From positions 1 to 64,000 of the forward strand of contig CAYVWR010000010.1 of assembly GCA_964455525.1 (NCBI GenBank): a DNA stretch of 64,000 nt, given 5' to 3'. The notes under the pieces are model-generated. The model was not told the origin of the DNA, did not search any database, and was given only the letters and a program-made list of their open reading frames with translations. A program made the position numbers and the translations under genes. The stretch comes from JAFDZV01 sp964455525. GTDB lineage: Bacteria > Bacteroidota > Ignavibacteria > OLB7. Shown here in pieces: positions 17,204 to 25,022 of the stretch; within the stretch, counting starts at the first letter, position 1, and each line of letters opens with the position of its first letter.

Positions 17204-18295
17204 TTACCCCGCTGAATATTCGTACCCCCGCACCGGCACCCCGCGCATCGGCTCGCCCTGGATAATGGCGATCAGCATAATCTGAAGAACAAGCGCAGGC
17301 TCTATCCGGGTAGACTTCAAAGCCAGGTCAGCATGCAGAAGCGCCTCGAATGCATTACGGAGATGCGACATGGGATACCGGGAAAGAGCAGCCAGGTATT
17401 CATTCAGAAAGAACGTCGATATGCCGATGCTGCGCGCCAGCTCGTTCTGGTCCTTGGCACGCGTACGAAGCTCGATAAGCCGCCACAGAATGGTGAAATA
17501 CCGGGTCAGCATCGTCAGAATAAGCCCTGGCGGCTCCCCCACCCGTATCATGCGCTCCGATATCTCCACCGCAAGCTCCAGATTTTTCGTCCCCACCGCC
17601 TTCTGAAGCTCAAACACATTATAGACCTTGGAGGTGCCGACAACCGCACGAACATCCTCAACGGTAATCCGTTTCCGATCTTCGACAAAGGTGAAAAGCT
17701 TTTCGATCTCGTTGCTTATAACACGCAGCGATGCGCCGGAATATCCCACGAACATCTCGATGGCATCAGGAGCGATATCCTTCCCTCTGGCTCTGATACG
17801 TACGGCAGTCCACGATGGCAGCTCGCGATCGTATACTTTTTTGAACTGAACGCAGGTAGCGTTATCGACGATCAGATTGTAGGGTGCCTTTGCCGAGGAC
17901 GCATTCTTCCCCTTGGAGAGGATGTCGGAAGTGGCAGCCGTCATCACAAGCACCGTGGTTGGCGCAGGAGCCTTCATATACCGTGCAAACGGAGAGTGTT
18001 CATCCGGCTTGCCACGCAGAGCAAATGTTCTATCGATCTCTCGCACTACCACAACACGACGCTCGGCGATAAGCGGATACGCCGAGGCACGTTCAATAAT
18101 GTCGTTTGTAGAAACCTCGCTTCCGTAGAGAAGATCGAAATTGAAACTCCGCGTGCTCTCATCCACGGCGGCTTCGATGATACGGGAACAGGCCTCTTCA
18201 ATCAGAAACTCCTCATCGCCGAAAAGGAGATAGACAGGATCAAACTTGGCGTGTCTGAGAGATGTTTCAAGGCTATCGGGCGCAACTATAGGCAT
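17204..18295 (-). CDS. holA: DNA polymerase III subunit delta
   Basis: HolA is the clamp-loader subunit that opens the sliding clamp. The 363-residue protein follows the family layout: an N-terminal AAA-like domain with PVYLLFGDEEFLIEEA at about 20-35, a middle region with YSGASLRVISNEIEKLFTFV at about 208-228, and a helical C-terminal collar domain. There is no intact Walker A motif, as expected for delta. The downstream neighbour is a 28-bp palindrome and then the CRISPR regulator, so holA marks the boundary between core genes and the defence locus. Confidence 0.93.
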   Translation of the reverse strand: MPIVAPDSLETSLRHAKFDPVYLLFGDEEFLIEEACSRIIEAAVDESTRSFNFDLLYGSEVSTNDIIERASAYPLIAERRVVVVREIDRTFALRGKPDEHSPFARYMKAPAPTTVLVMTAATSDILSKGKNASSAKAPYNLIVDNATCVQFKKVYDRELPSWTAVRIRARGKDIAPDAIEMFVGYSGASLRVISNEIEKLFTFVEDRKRITVEDVRAVVGTSKVYNVFELQKAVGTKNLELAVEISERMIRVGEPPGLILTMLTRYFTILWRLIELRTRAKDQNELARSIGISTFFLNEYLAALSRYPMSHLRNAFEALLHADLALKSTRIEPALVLQIMLIAIIQGEPMRGVPVRGYEYSAG

Positions 18296-18602
18296 CGGAA
18301 CGGTTCAGGATATGTTACGGTTCAACCACTGCCAATATAACGATCCTTGCAGCCAGATATCGGCCGGATTGCCTTGGCCCCCTTGCTGCGCCTGAAGAAG
18401 GGCACGCCATCAGATCCGGATATAGCACAGAGCACAAAAGCCGCACTCGCTCCGCCACCCGAGTGCCATGGCCTCCGGTTCACCGGGGTCACCGGAACTA
18501 CAATGATCCCTTGTATCCCACTCGTTGTGTCAGAATCGCCCCGATAATCTACAACAGAATATCACGAGAAAACCTCGGGAGCAATTTCGGGACATAGTAT
18601 AT
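18296..18602. other. noncoding space upstream of holA
   Basis: About 300 bases between the holA start and the terminator of the AT-hook gene. I see no open frame with support and no RNA gene. It should contain the holA promoter, but no convincing box was found. Confidence 0.4.
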
Positions 18603-18644
18603 CATAAACAACCAGGGGCCTCCCGGTAGTCGTGAGGCCCCTGG
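18603..18644 (-). terminator. intrinsic terminator of the AT-hook gene
   Basis: CCAGGGGCCTC (18612-18622) pairs perfectly over 11 bp with GAGGCCCCTGG (18634-18644). On the minus strand the stem is followed by TTGTTTATG, a T-rich tail, 42 bases past the AT-hook stop codon. Confidence 0.75.
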
Positions 18645-18685
18645 CTGGTATGTACGAGTTCTGTGGTACTGACCCAGCAGAAATT

Positions 18686-19840
18686 CTAGCCTTCTCCCTG
18701 TGCATTATTCCCGTTCTGTGAACCATTGCCGTTCTCGTTCTTCCTTGGACGACCACGACGGCGCGGTGCGGCAGTTTCGGTGGCAACCTCCGGGTTCTTG
18801 CGCGGACGACCACGGCGGCGCGGCGCGGCTGGGGTCTCGGCAGCACTTGCATCCACTTCCTTGCGAGGGCGACCACGACGGCGCGGTGCGGCTGGGGTCT
18901 CGGCAGCGCTTGCATCCACTTCCTTGCGGGGACGACCACGGCGACGCGGCGCGGCAGGGGTTTCGCTCACCTCGGCCACTTCTTTCCTTGGACGGCCAGG
19001 GCGGCGGGTCGGCGCGGCAGGGGCCTCAGCAGCGCTTGCATCCACTTCCTTGCGAGGGCGACCACGGCGGCGCGGTGCGGCTGGGGTCTCGCTCACCTCG
19101 GCCACTTCTTTCCTTGGGCGGCCAGGGCGGCGGGCCGGCGCGGCTGGGGTCTCAGCAGCGCTCGCATCCACTTCCTTGCGGGGACGACCACGGCGGCGCG
19201 GCGCGGCTGGGGTTTCGCTCACCTCGGCCACTTCCTTCCTTGGACGGCCAGGGCGGCGGGTCGGCGCGGTGGTCGTGGTGTCTTCTTCGGCGGCTGCATT
19301 CTTTTTCGGGCGGCCGGGACGGCGCGTAGTCCCGGTGGACGCACCGGATGATTCGGTTGCGGCTTTCGACGGACGGCCACGGCGGCGACCCGCTGCTGGG
19401 GCGGAGGCGCTCGAATCGCTAGTCTTGGAATCTATTATCTCAGCAAACGGCATAAGCGGCTGGAACAACTCCTTCACAATACGAAGGATATGCTGTGCAA
19501 GCTCTGCGGAGCCGACTTCAACCACGCGATACGATGTCGCGAAGCCCCCTGATGCCAGCCCCTGAATTTCCCTGTTGATACGGGAATGCTCGCGCCTATC
19601 CTGGGAATCATGAATGGCCCCGACATACAGAGGCGTATGATTCGCCGAATAAAGGACATAGAGATAATTCTGGGCACCTTCTAGGGGGAAAGCGTTGATA
19701 GGGTAGCTTGGGCTGATGCTGATCATCTCAAAGATCGCTCCGATCTGTGAGAGCATCTGCGAAGCGATTTCGCTCATCAACCGAGACCCACCCGATGTAG
19801 TCGCTGGCATACGAAGCTCCTGAATTGTTGATTCTGACAA
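18686..19840 (-). CDS. AT-hook repeat protein with GIY-YIG-like N-terminal domain
   Basis: The 384-residue protein has two parts. Residues about 58-132 resemble the GIY-YIG fold: NYLYVLYSANHTPLYVG supplies the two strand motifs, an Arg follows in DSQDRREHS, and ELFQPLMPF resembles the family's end. The usual catalytic Glu seems replaced, so nuclease activity is doubtful. Residues about 148-372 carry eleven AT-hooks of the RGRPRK or PGRPRK type, mostly spaced 21 residues apart by Ala, Pro, Glu and Asp linkers, which should bind the minor groove of AT-rich DNA. It may be a nucleoid protein. The gene stands alone, with its own terminator and a TATATTTG promoter-like box upstream. The AT-hooks are certain; the head domain is a tentative call. 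Confidence 0.7.
   Translation of the reverse strand: MSESTIQELRMPATTSGGSRLMSEIASQMLSQIGAIFEMISISPSYPINAFPLEGAQNYLYVLYSANHTPLYVGAIHDSQDRREHSRINREIQGLASGGFATSYRVVEVGSAELAQHILRIVKELFQPLMPFAEIIDSKTSDSSASAPAAGRRRGRPSKAATESSGASTGTTRRPGRPKKNAAAEEDTTTTAPTRRPGRPRKEVAEVSETPAAPRRRGRPRKEVDASAAETPAAPARRPGRPRKEVAEVSETPAAPRRRGRPRKEVDASAAEAPAAPTRRPGRPRKEVAEVSETPAAPRRRGRPRKEVDASAAETPAAPRRRGRPRKEVDASAAETPAAPRRRGRPRKNPEVATETAAPRRRGRPRKNENGNGSQNGNNAQGEG
18727..19399 (-). repeat. 63-bp coding tandem repeats (AT-hooks)
   Basis: The AT-hook region is built from near-identical 63-bp units, seven of them forming alternating pairs of 126 bp (linkers EVAEVSETPAAP and EVDASAAETPAAP). The DNA is similar enough between units to allow slippage or recombination, so copy number may vary between strains. 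Confidence 0.85.
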
Positions 19841-19874
19841 TAGCCGTGGTTCGTCCTTGGCTTTTACAATTCCG

Positions 19875-19882
19875 CAAATATA
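19875..19882 (-). promoter_or_regulatory. TATATTTG, possible -7 box of the AT-hook gene
   Basis: Read on the minus strand this matches the Bacteroidota -7 element TAnnTTTG, 34 bases before the start codon. No TTG is found at the expected -33 distance, so support is partial. Confidence 0.4.
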
Positions 19883-20963
19883 GAAAGAGAACGATAATAT
19901 TTGCTGTTTCGTTTGTCCGTAATCGAATTAGAAGTATATGCTACATGTATAACAATGGCCTGATCGCACTGAAATAGAAGACGCACGATCGCATAAATGC
20001 CTGATTGCATATGGCTTCAACGATGACACGACCATATGCACCACTGCCCATATCGCGCCACCCACTGGCAAGACCTGTTCCGCCGGAGTTCGTACTACCT
20101 CCGTTCTATTTGCCTGACCATACAGGCAAATTCCCAGGCCTGATATGGCCACAAAATCGCTCCTCATGGCTTAGGCCATCATCCGCACATTGCACTAAGT
20201 CCATCCGTGCATCCTTACACAGATTGCCATGCCAGACAAGCCATATCACCATGCATAGCCGCCAGAGATACAGGAAACATCAGAGGGTTTCCGGTGGAAT
20301 CACCGCGCTGGCATCGCCCCTCATAACGCCCGACATGGCGTGGGCAGCGGCAGTATACCAGGGCAATAGCCTGCCGGAATCAATTAATCGGAACCGCTAT
20401 GGCCCAGGCCCCTGCACACTCCAACGCCTGCCGCACTACTATATAGCAAGGGAACCGCCAACATATCATGCACATCACACCGCCATCAAGCCAGACGAAT
20501 GAAGCATACCATCCTTACCGGTATACCCCATATGACTCCGAATACATACGCTGTATGACAGGATACGCACAACCACAAGGTATTTTCTTTGTCTGCCCGA
20601 TGTATAACACGGCAGCAGACGGGATATCGACGCTTGCTTTGCCAGCGCCCGCTATTATTCGTGAAGGTGCCTCAGCAGCAAAATTTATGCTCAGCACCAC
20701 TGGTATCACAGTTTCAGCAGACACTATTATCGTGGCGGTCAGCACGCATGATATACAAAAAGGGTTGTTGCATGGCAGCCCGAAAAATTGAGATGCCGTT
20801 CAGGGTAAAATTGTAACGAGCAATTACAGTATCCCCATAGGCTCCGGCACCTCGGTCCAACCACCTGCAATGCCCGATATAACAAGGGGGGATTAGCGCC
20901 ACAGAAGATTGGCAGCATGCCAGTTGACCAATATTGCAACCTGCCATCAAGCAACGGCAATGA

Positions 20964-20991
20964 ATACAGCCCTAATTAATTAGGGCTGTAT
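20964..20991. repeat. 28-bp perfect palindrome
   Basis: ATACAGCCCTAATT is followed directly by its reverse complement. It has the same length as the palindrome at 17148-17175 but a different sequence. No gene or T-run adjoins it. Confidence 0.6.
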
Positions 20992-21366
20992 CGCGCTCTG
21001 TATTTTAGAAAAACACCTTATCCGCATTGGAACATTTCAGCGGAAATGCGTCGTTACGGATAGACGGAATTTCCGGCGTGTCATCCCTCGGCGCAGCAGA
21101 TGTTGCCAGGAATAATGGGGCTTGCAGCCGATATGATGGGACTCGCAACAATGAAAAAACTGCGTCGGGATCATCCGCCGCAGATGGCATGGCAGAACTG
21201 GAATTCTATTCCTGAAGACTTCCTTCAGCTTGATGGCAACCTACTGGCTCAGGATCAGAGAGCGCCTCGGCATACCATGCTACGCAGGGAAGCATTGTTG
21301 CCCGGGGCTACCAGCCTGGGCCGGCCATAGCGCCGGACCGGATTATCTGCCGAGCATCATGTGAAC

Positions 21367-21394
21367 AAAAAAAGCCCGGCCCCTCTCAGGACCG
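21367..21394 (-). terminator. orphan intrinsic terminator
   Basis: On the minus strand CGGTCC and GGGCCG pair (6 bp with one wobble, loop TGAGAG), followed by GGC and seven T. It looks like a true terminator, yet no supported minus-strand gene lies to its right before 22556. Confidence 0.55.
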
Positions 21395-22055
21395 AAGCGC
21401 TCGGGAAACATTCCCGGACACCACACCGTAGTGCAGAAAGCCCTGGCGGCTTCGGGTGAGAAGCGAGATGTGGGCACAGAAGGTGGCAAAGCAGGGATTG
21501 CACGTTGATAGGGTTGGCCCGCCGGAAGGATAGCGGGGGAAACGCTCCGATCAGGAGGCAGCCCGGAAAACCGGCACCGGCCGCGATAGCAGCGACTTCA
21601 TGATGGCGGGCGGGCGGATTGCTGGTGCCAGACTGCCGGGCCGGAACACATCGCGGAGGGGCGGCATCCGGGAACTCGGGGCAGGGGCTGGGATACCGGC
21701 TGTACAGAAGAAGGAGGTGCATCGGCAATGCCCGGTCCGGTTGCAGCACATGAGCATGGCTCCTCCGGCCAGGACGGGGGGAATACAGGGAGACGGTGCC
21801 GGGCAGAACCCATTGGGTTCGGCAGCGGGGTCAACAAGGGGAGCCGCACGATATGAGAGCGCTCCAGGAGATCGGAGAGGGTGGAGAGATTGCAGCGGGC
21901 CGTACCATTGGGTACCCGCGGTTCCCTTGAAACACTACGGCCGCCCCCCCTCCCGTCAGCATTGGCACATGCAGAGTATCCGGCGGAAAACGCCTGGTAC
22001 GGTGCGGTATCCTCCCCCATTCAATTTTTAATCAAGCTATCAACTACCGGATTAT

Positions 22056-22063
22056 TATCTTTG
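22056..22063 (+). promoter_or_regulatory. TATCTTTG, possible -7 box
   Basis: It matches TAnnTTTG 43 bases upstream of the ATG at 22107, and is identical to the box in the CRISPR leader. No TTG at -33 is seen. Confidence 0.4.
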
Positions 22064-22106
22064 TCAGCCGACATGGATGTTCTCAAAAGAGTCATGGAGT
22101 GAACCG

Positions 22107-22478
22107 ATGAAAAAGCGTGTACTTGCAGCACTGATCCTTATGGTCGGCCTGTTGATGCCGGCCCTTATCCCCACGGATCTTCCGGCTGATGTCAGCACCC
22201 TTACAGTGCGCCGGGTGCATCCCAACCCATTCAGGGAAGGAACCACCTTCCAGCTCACGATGCCTCGTGACGGAAAGATCCGAATCGCGGTACATGATCT
22301 GCTTGGCAACCCTATCCAGGTTCTCCGTGAGGGGCTTCATACTGCCGGGAAATTCGATATCTACTGGGATGGCAAGGATGCATCAGGCATGCCGGTAATT
22401 CCGGGCATCTATATCTGTTCGCTCTTCTCTGATGACTCCTTTGTGACAAGCGTGAAGGTTGTGAAGGTTCAGAGCTAG
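22107..22478 (+). CDS. small secreted protein made of a T9SS sorting domain
   Basis: The 123-residue product has a signal peptide (MKKRVLAALILMVGLLMP) and then, after a short link, the features of a type IX secretion C-terminal sorting domain or the related FlgD-type Ig fold: VHPNPFREGTTFQL, VHDLLGNPIQVL, GKFDIYWDGKDASG and PGIYICSLF. Such domains normally sit at the end of large cargo proteins; here nothing is attached. GGAG lies eight bases before the ATG, which decides the start over an earlier ATG at 22077. Roles could be a free competitor or partner in the T9SS, or the remnant of a lost cargo gene. Family is clear; function is open. Confidence 0.8.
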   Translation: MKKRVLAALILMVGLLMPALIPTDLPADVSTLTVRRVHPNPFREGTTFQLTMPRDGKIRIAVHDLLGNPIQVLREGLHTAGKFDIYWDGKDASGMPVIPGIYICSLFSDDSFVTSVKVVKVQS

Positions 22479-22556
22479 ACGATACGATCCTGCAACGGGG
22501 GCCACTCCGCAGAGTAGTGTGAGCGGGGGAAACGAAGGAACGGAGCAGGCAGAAGG

Positions 22557-23696
22557 TTACAGGGGAGAGCGATGCGAATATGCAACGCTGGCGGCGGAGT
22601 GCCCCTTGACACGCGCCATCAGCATATCGGTCTCCCTGACAACCTCCTCGATCGTAATGGCCTGCATACAGGTATCATTGGGGCGGATGCAGGAGGTCAT
22701 ACGGCAGGGGCTGCACGGAAAGAGGTGGGAGATGGCGGCCGCATGCCGTCCGACGGGACGAAAGATATGGTAGGAGCCTGGCCCAAAGAGTCCCACAGTG
22801 GGGATACCAAGCGCCGAGGCCACATGCATTGCACCACCATCCGAGCCAAGGTACAGTTCCGAGCGCTCCATAAGGGCCGCTGTTTCGCGTAGGTTGAGCA
22901 ACCCGGAAATGTTGATCGGACCGATATCGTGGATCAGCTCGGCAAGTTGTGCGGAGCGTCGGACTTCATCCGGCGAGCCGATCAGGACGATCTGCAATCC
23001 GTGATGTGCCATGATATGGCGTGCCGCCTCGGCAAAACGCTCAAGCGACCACTCCTTCAGCTTGATCGATGTCCCGGCATGCACGATTGCAAAGGGCGAT
23101 TCTATGCCATGCGCCAAGGTGAACTCCGCCGCCGCCTTCCGCTCATCATCGGTTACGACATACTCAAGCCGTTCCACCGCGCCCGGCTCGATATCGAGCG
23201 GGCGAAGAATGGCCCACAGCCTGTCAAGTTCATGGCTGCTTGGACGGTTATGCTGCTTGCGTTCGATCCATTCGCGCAGATGCACCATACCCCGGTTGAC
23301 CAGATGTGCGCCCGAGAAAGCGGCATGGCGGAGCGTCTGCCAGTCGTCGCGCAGGCCGATCGCCAGATCGGGCTTCCATGTGCCAAGCGATCGTCGCAGA
23401 TCGCTCAGGCGATGGGCCTTATAATGACCTCGCGCGAACTCCTTGCTGTTATAGATCACAATGCCATCGATATTCGGGTTGTTTTCCAGCACCACACGGC
23501 TCCACTCGCCCACCACGATCCGGATTTCAGCATCCGGGAACCGATGGCGTATAGCGCGCAGAGCAGGCGTTGCAAGAAGCACATCGCCGAGATGATCGAG
23601 CTTGTAGATCAGTATCCTCCTCACATTGCGGAGCGAGCGCCAGGAATTCAGCGCTCCCACCACCGTCGAGCAGGAGTGTAACAGGGGCTCATACAT
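22557..23696 (-). CDS. glycosyltransferase family 9 (heptosyltransferase-like)
   Basis: The 379-residue protein is of the ADP-heptose:LPS heptosyltransferase family, which adds sugars to the lipopolysaccharide core at the inner membrane. Evidence: ILIYKLDHLGDVLLATPALRAI at the N-terminus, the middle IVHAGTSIKLKEW, and the C-terminal sugar-nucleotide loop LYLGSDGGAMHVASALGIPTVGLFGP. A Cys-rich segment (FPCSPCRMTSCIRPNDTCM) near residue 335 is common in this family. The start is uncertain: 23696 gives a normal length, but the frame is open to 23732 and neither start has a clear ribosome binding site. Confidence 0.88.
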   Translation of the reverse strand: MYEPLLHSCSTVVGALNSWRSLRNVRRILIYKLDHLGDVLLATPALRAIRHRFPDAEIRIVVGEWSRVVLENNPNIDGIVIYNSKEFARGHYKAHRLSDLRRSLGTWKPDLAIGLRDDWQTLRHAAFSGAHLVNRGMVHLREWIERKQHNRPSSHELDRLWAILRPLDIEPGAVERLEYVVTDDERKAAAEFTLAHGIESPFAIVHAGTSIKLKEWSLERFAEAARHIMAHHGLQIVLIGSPDEVRRSAQLAELIHDIGPINISGLLNLRETAALMERSELYLGSDGGAMHVASALGIPTVGLFGPGSYHIFRPVGRHAAAISHLFPCSPCRMTSCIRPNDTCMQAITIEEVVRETDMLMARVKGHSAASVAYSHRSPL

Positions 23697-23760
23697 GGGG
23701 CTTAAGATAATCCATAGACCGGTGCAGCGCACATACTAAAAATCTTTTTCCGCATAGCAC

Positions 23761-23787
23761 AAAGGCGAGCGATTGAACCGCCCGCCT
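23761..23787 (-). terminator. possible terminator between the GT9 gene and the next gene
   Basis: AGGCGGGCG and CGCTCGCCT pair over 9 bp (one G-U) on the minus strand. However, in that direction it precedes the lipoprotein stop codon's gene end only from the other side: it lies 51-77 bases beyond the 23838 stop. The T-tail (TTGTG) is weak. Confidence 0.4.
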
Positions 23788-23837
23788 CTGTATGCATACG
23801 ATCTATCTGTATCGAAGGCCCCGATACGGCCCACCGA

Positions 23838-24650
23838 TCAGGTTTCCCTGATATGCTCTGGTGTGCGAACGCTCACCAGATAACGCCTGCCACCGAGCGC
23901 AAGCAGAGCATGTTCCCCCCCGTCGAAGGTGATGGAGCCATTCTTGGAGAGCGCTCCATACTGGCCATTTGCCCGGATCGTGACATCACAGCGTCCGAAC
24001 AGGGAAGGCCCCAGCCCGTCCGGCTGGCAGGCCACATAGAGACGATTCCAGGCAAAGGAGACGGTAACATCATCATAGCGCTCGTTCTCTTCACGAAATG
24101 TTGTCACCCCCTGCCATGTATACTCTCCGTTCAGCCAAGCACTGCGCCCCTCCCCCGGTTTTACAAAACGGATGGTCCCATTGGATGTTCCCCGCACCGT
24201 CAGCAGACTATTACGATAGGTGCCATCGGCATGGGTCTCGGCGGTTACGGCCACAACCGGCATCTCCAGGCTTCCGCGCTTCTGCATCCCTGCATATTTG
24301 ATCGTGTAGTGGAGCTTCCATTCCGAATATGCATCGGAACGATTGCGCTGGCATGCCAGCACCAGGCTCTGGCTGAGAGAGGCCGGATCGAAGATCGAAT
24401 CGTTCTGCGTTACAATAAGCGAGGTGTGATCGGTCCCGCCCGGATGCCGGAGCGTCCCCCCTGAACCGGCCATCACCATATCGGCGGCCATGGCCGCCAG
24501 ACCGTTGCTCTCGTAGCCAAGCGCGCCGGCAACGATCGTCGCCATCGCCTCGTCATGTTCGCTTCGCGCTGCCTCGGTCGGGATATCTTTTACGCAGCCC
24601 GCCACCAGCAGCGCCATCAGGGCTATCAAACCATGTGTGTACTTGTTCAT
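23838..24650 (-). CDS. predicted lipoprotein of unknown function
   Basis: A 270-residue exported protein with a lipoprotein signal (LIALMALLVAGC, Cys19 as the lipid-bearing residue). A run of Gs with GGAG precedes the ATG, supporting the start. After the signal comes a helical, Ala-rich part (about 25-65) and then a mostly beta-strand region. I recognise no domain. It lies between lnt, which completes lipoprotein acylation, and a glycosyltransferase, but the spacing does not suggest an operon with either. Confidence 0.7.
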   Translation of the reverse strand: MNKYTHGLIALMALLVAGCVKDIPTEAARSEHDEAMATIVAGALGYESNGLAAMAADMVMAGSGGTLRHPGGTDHTSLIVTQNDSIFDPASLSQSLVLACQRNRSDAYSEWKLHYTIKYAGMQKRGSLEMPVVAVTAETHADGTYRNSLLTVRGTSNGTIRFVKPGEGRSAWLNGEYTWQGVTTFREENERYDDVTVSFAWNRLYVACQPDGLGPSLFGRCDVTIRANGQYGALSKNGSITFDGGEHALLALGGRRYLVSVRTPEHIRET

Positions 24651-24951
24651 CGCTCCCCCCTGATCTGGCTTGGAACAGTGCTCTCTAGCTCAATCTCTTA
24701 TCAGTAGTTTTGTAACGACTTCGATATCGCAATGGTTAGCCGGTTGCGGCCCGCTTGCGACCTCCACGGGCCTTCTGGCGCATGTATGGTTTTCTGTATA
24801 GGTACCAACCACTGGCAACCGGTGTGCCAGCCACCAACGGATCGCGGCACCGGAAGTTTCACAGGAGCGCCTGCGAAGTGCAGATTGATAGTTCGTGCTG
24901 AATCGCCACGTTTTGTGCAACTACGGCACGGGCGGGCAGGTCTGCATAGAG
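24651..24951. other. noncoding space upstream of the lipoprotein gene
   Basis: About 300 bases between the lipoprotein start and the lnt terminator. No supported gene or RNA is seen; it should hold the lipoprotein promoter. Confidence 0.4.
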
Positions 24952-24986
24952 CAAAAAGGGTATGGCCATACCCGACCATACCCTTT
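24952..24986 (-). terminator. intrinsic terminator of lnt
   Basis: AAAGGGTATGG (24955-24965) pairs perfectly with CCATACCCTTT (24976-24986) and is followed on the minus strand by further T residues (TTTTT in all). It lies 37 bases past the lnt stop codon. Confidence 0.8.
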
Positions 24987-25022
24987 ACAGACACTACAGA
25001 TCACGAAGCTGTGACCGGTTGC

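Larger units (their letters stand above)
19883..22055. other. 2.2-kb gene-poor stretch
   Basis: No open frame in this stretch has a recognisable domain, ribosome binding site or plausible composition. Two structured elements stand out: a 28-bp palindrome (20964-20991) and an intrinsic terminator pointing left (21367-21394) with no gene in front of it. From about 21400 to 21990 the sequence becomes markedly GC-rich compared with 19880-20960. A structured RNA on the minus strand ending at 21367 is possible. I checked by eye for tmRNA, RNase P RNA and SRP RNA signatures and found none. Confidence 0.45.

Noticed and set aside
21518..21550. CCGGAAGGA near 21520, resembling the conserved core of SRP RNA
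   Set aside because: The full core needs GGAAGGAAGCAGC with pairing flanks; only part is present and the hairpin does not form.
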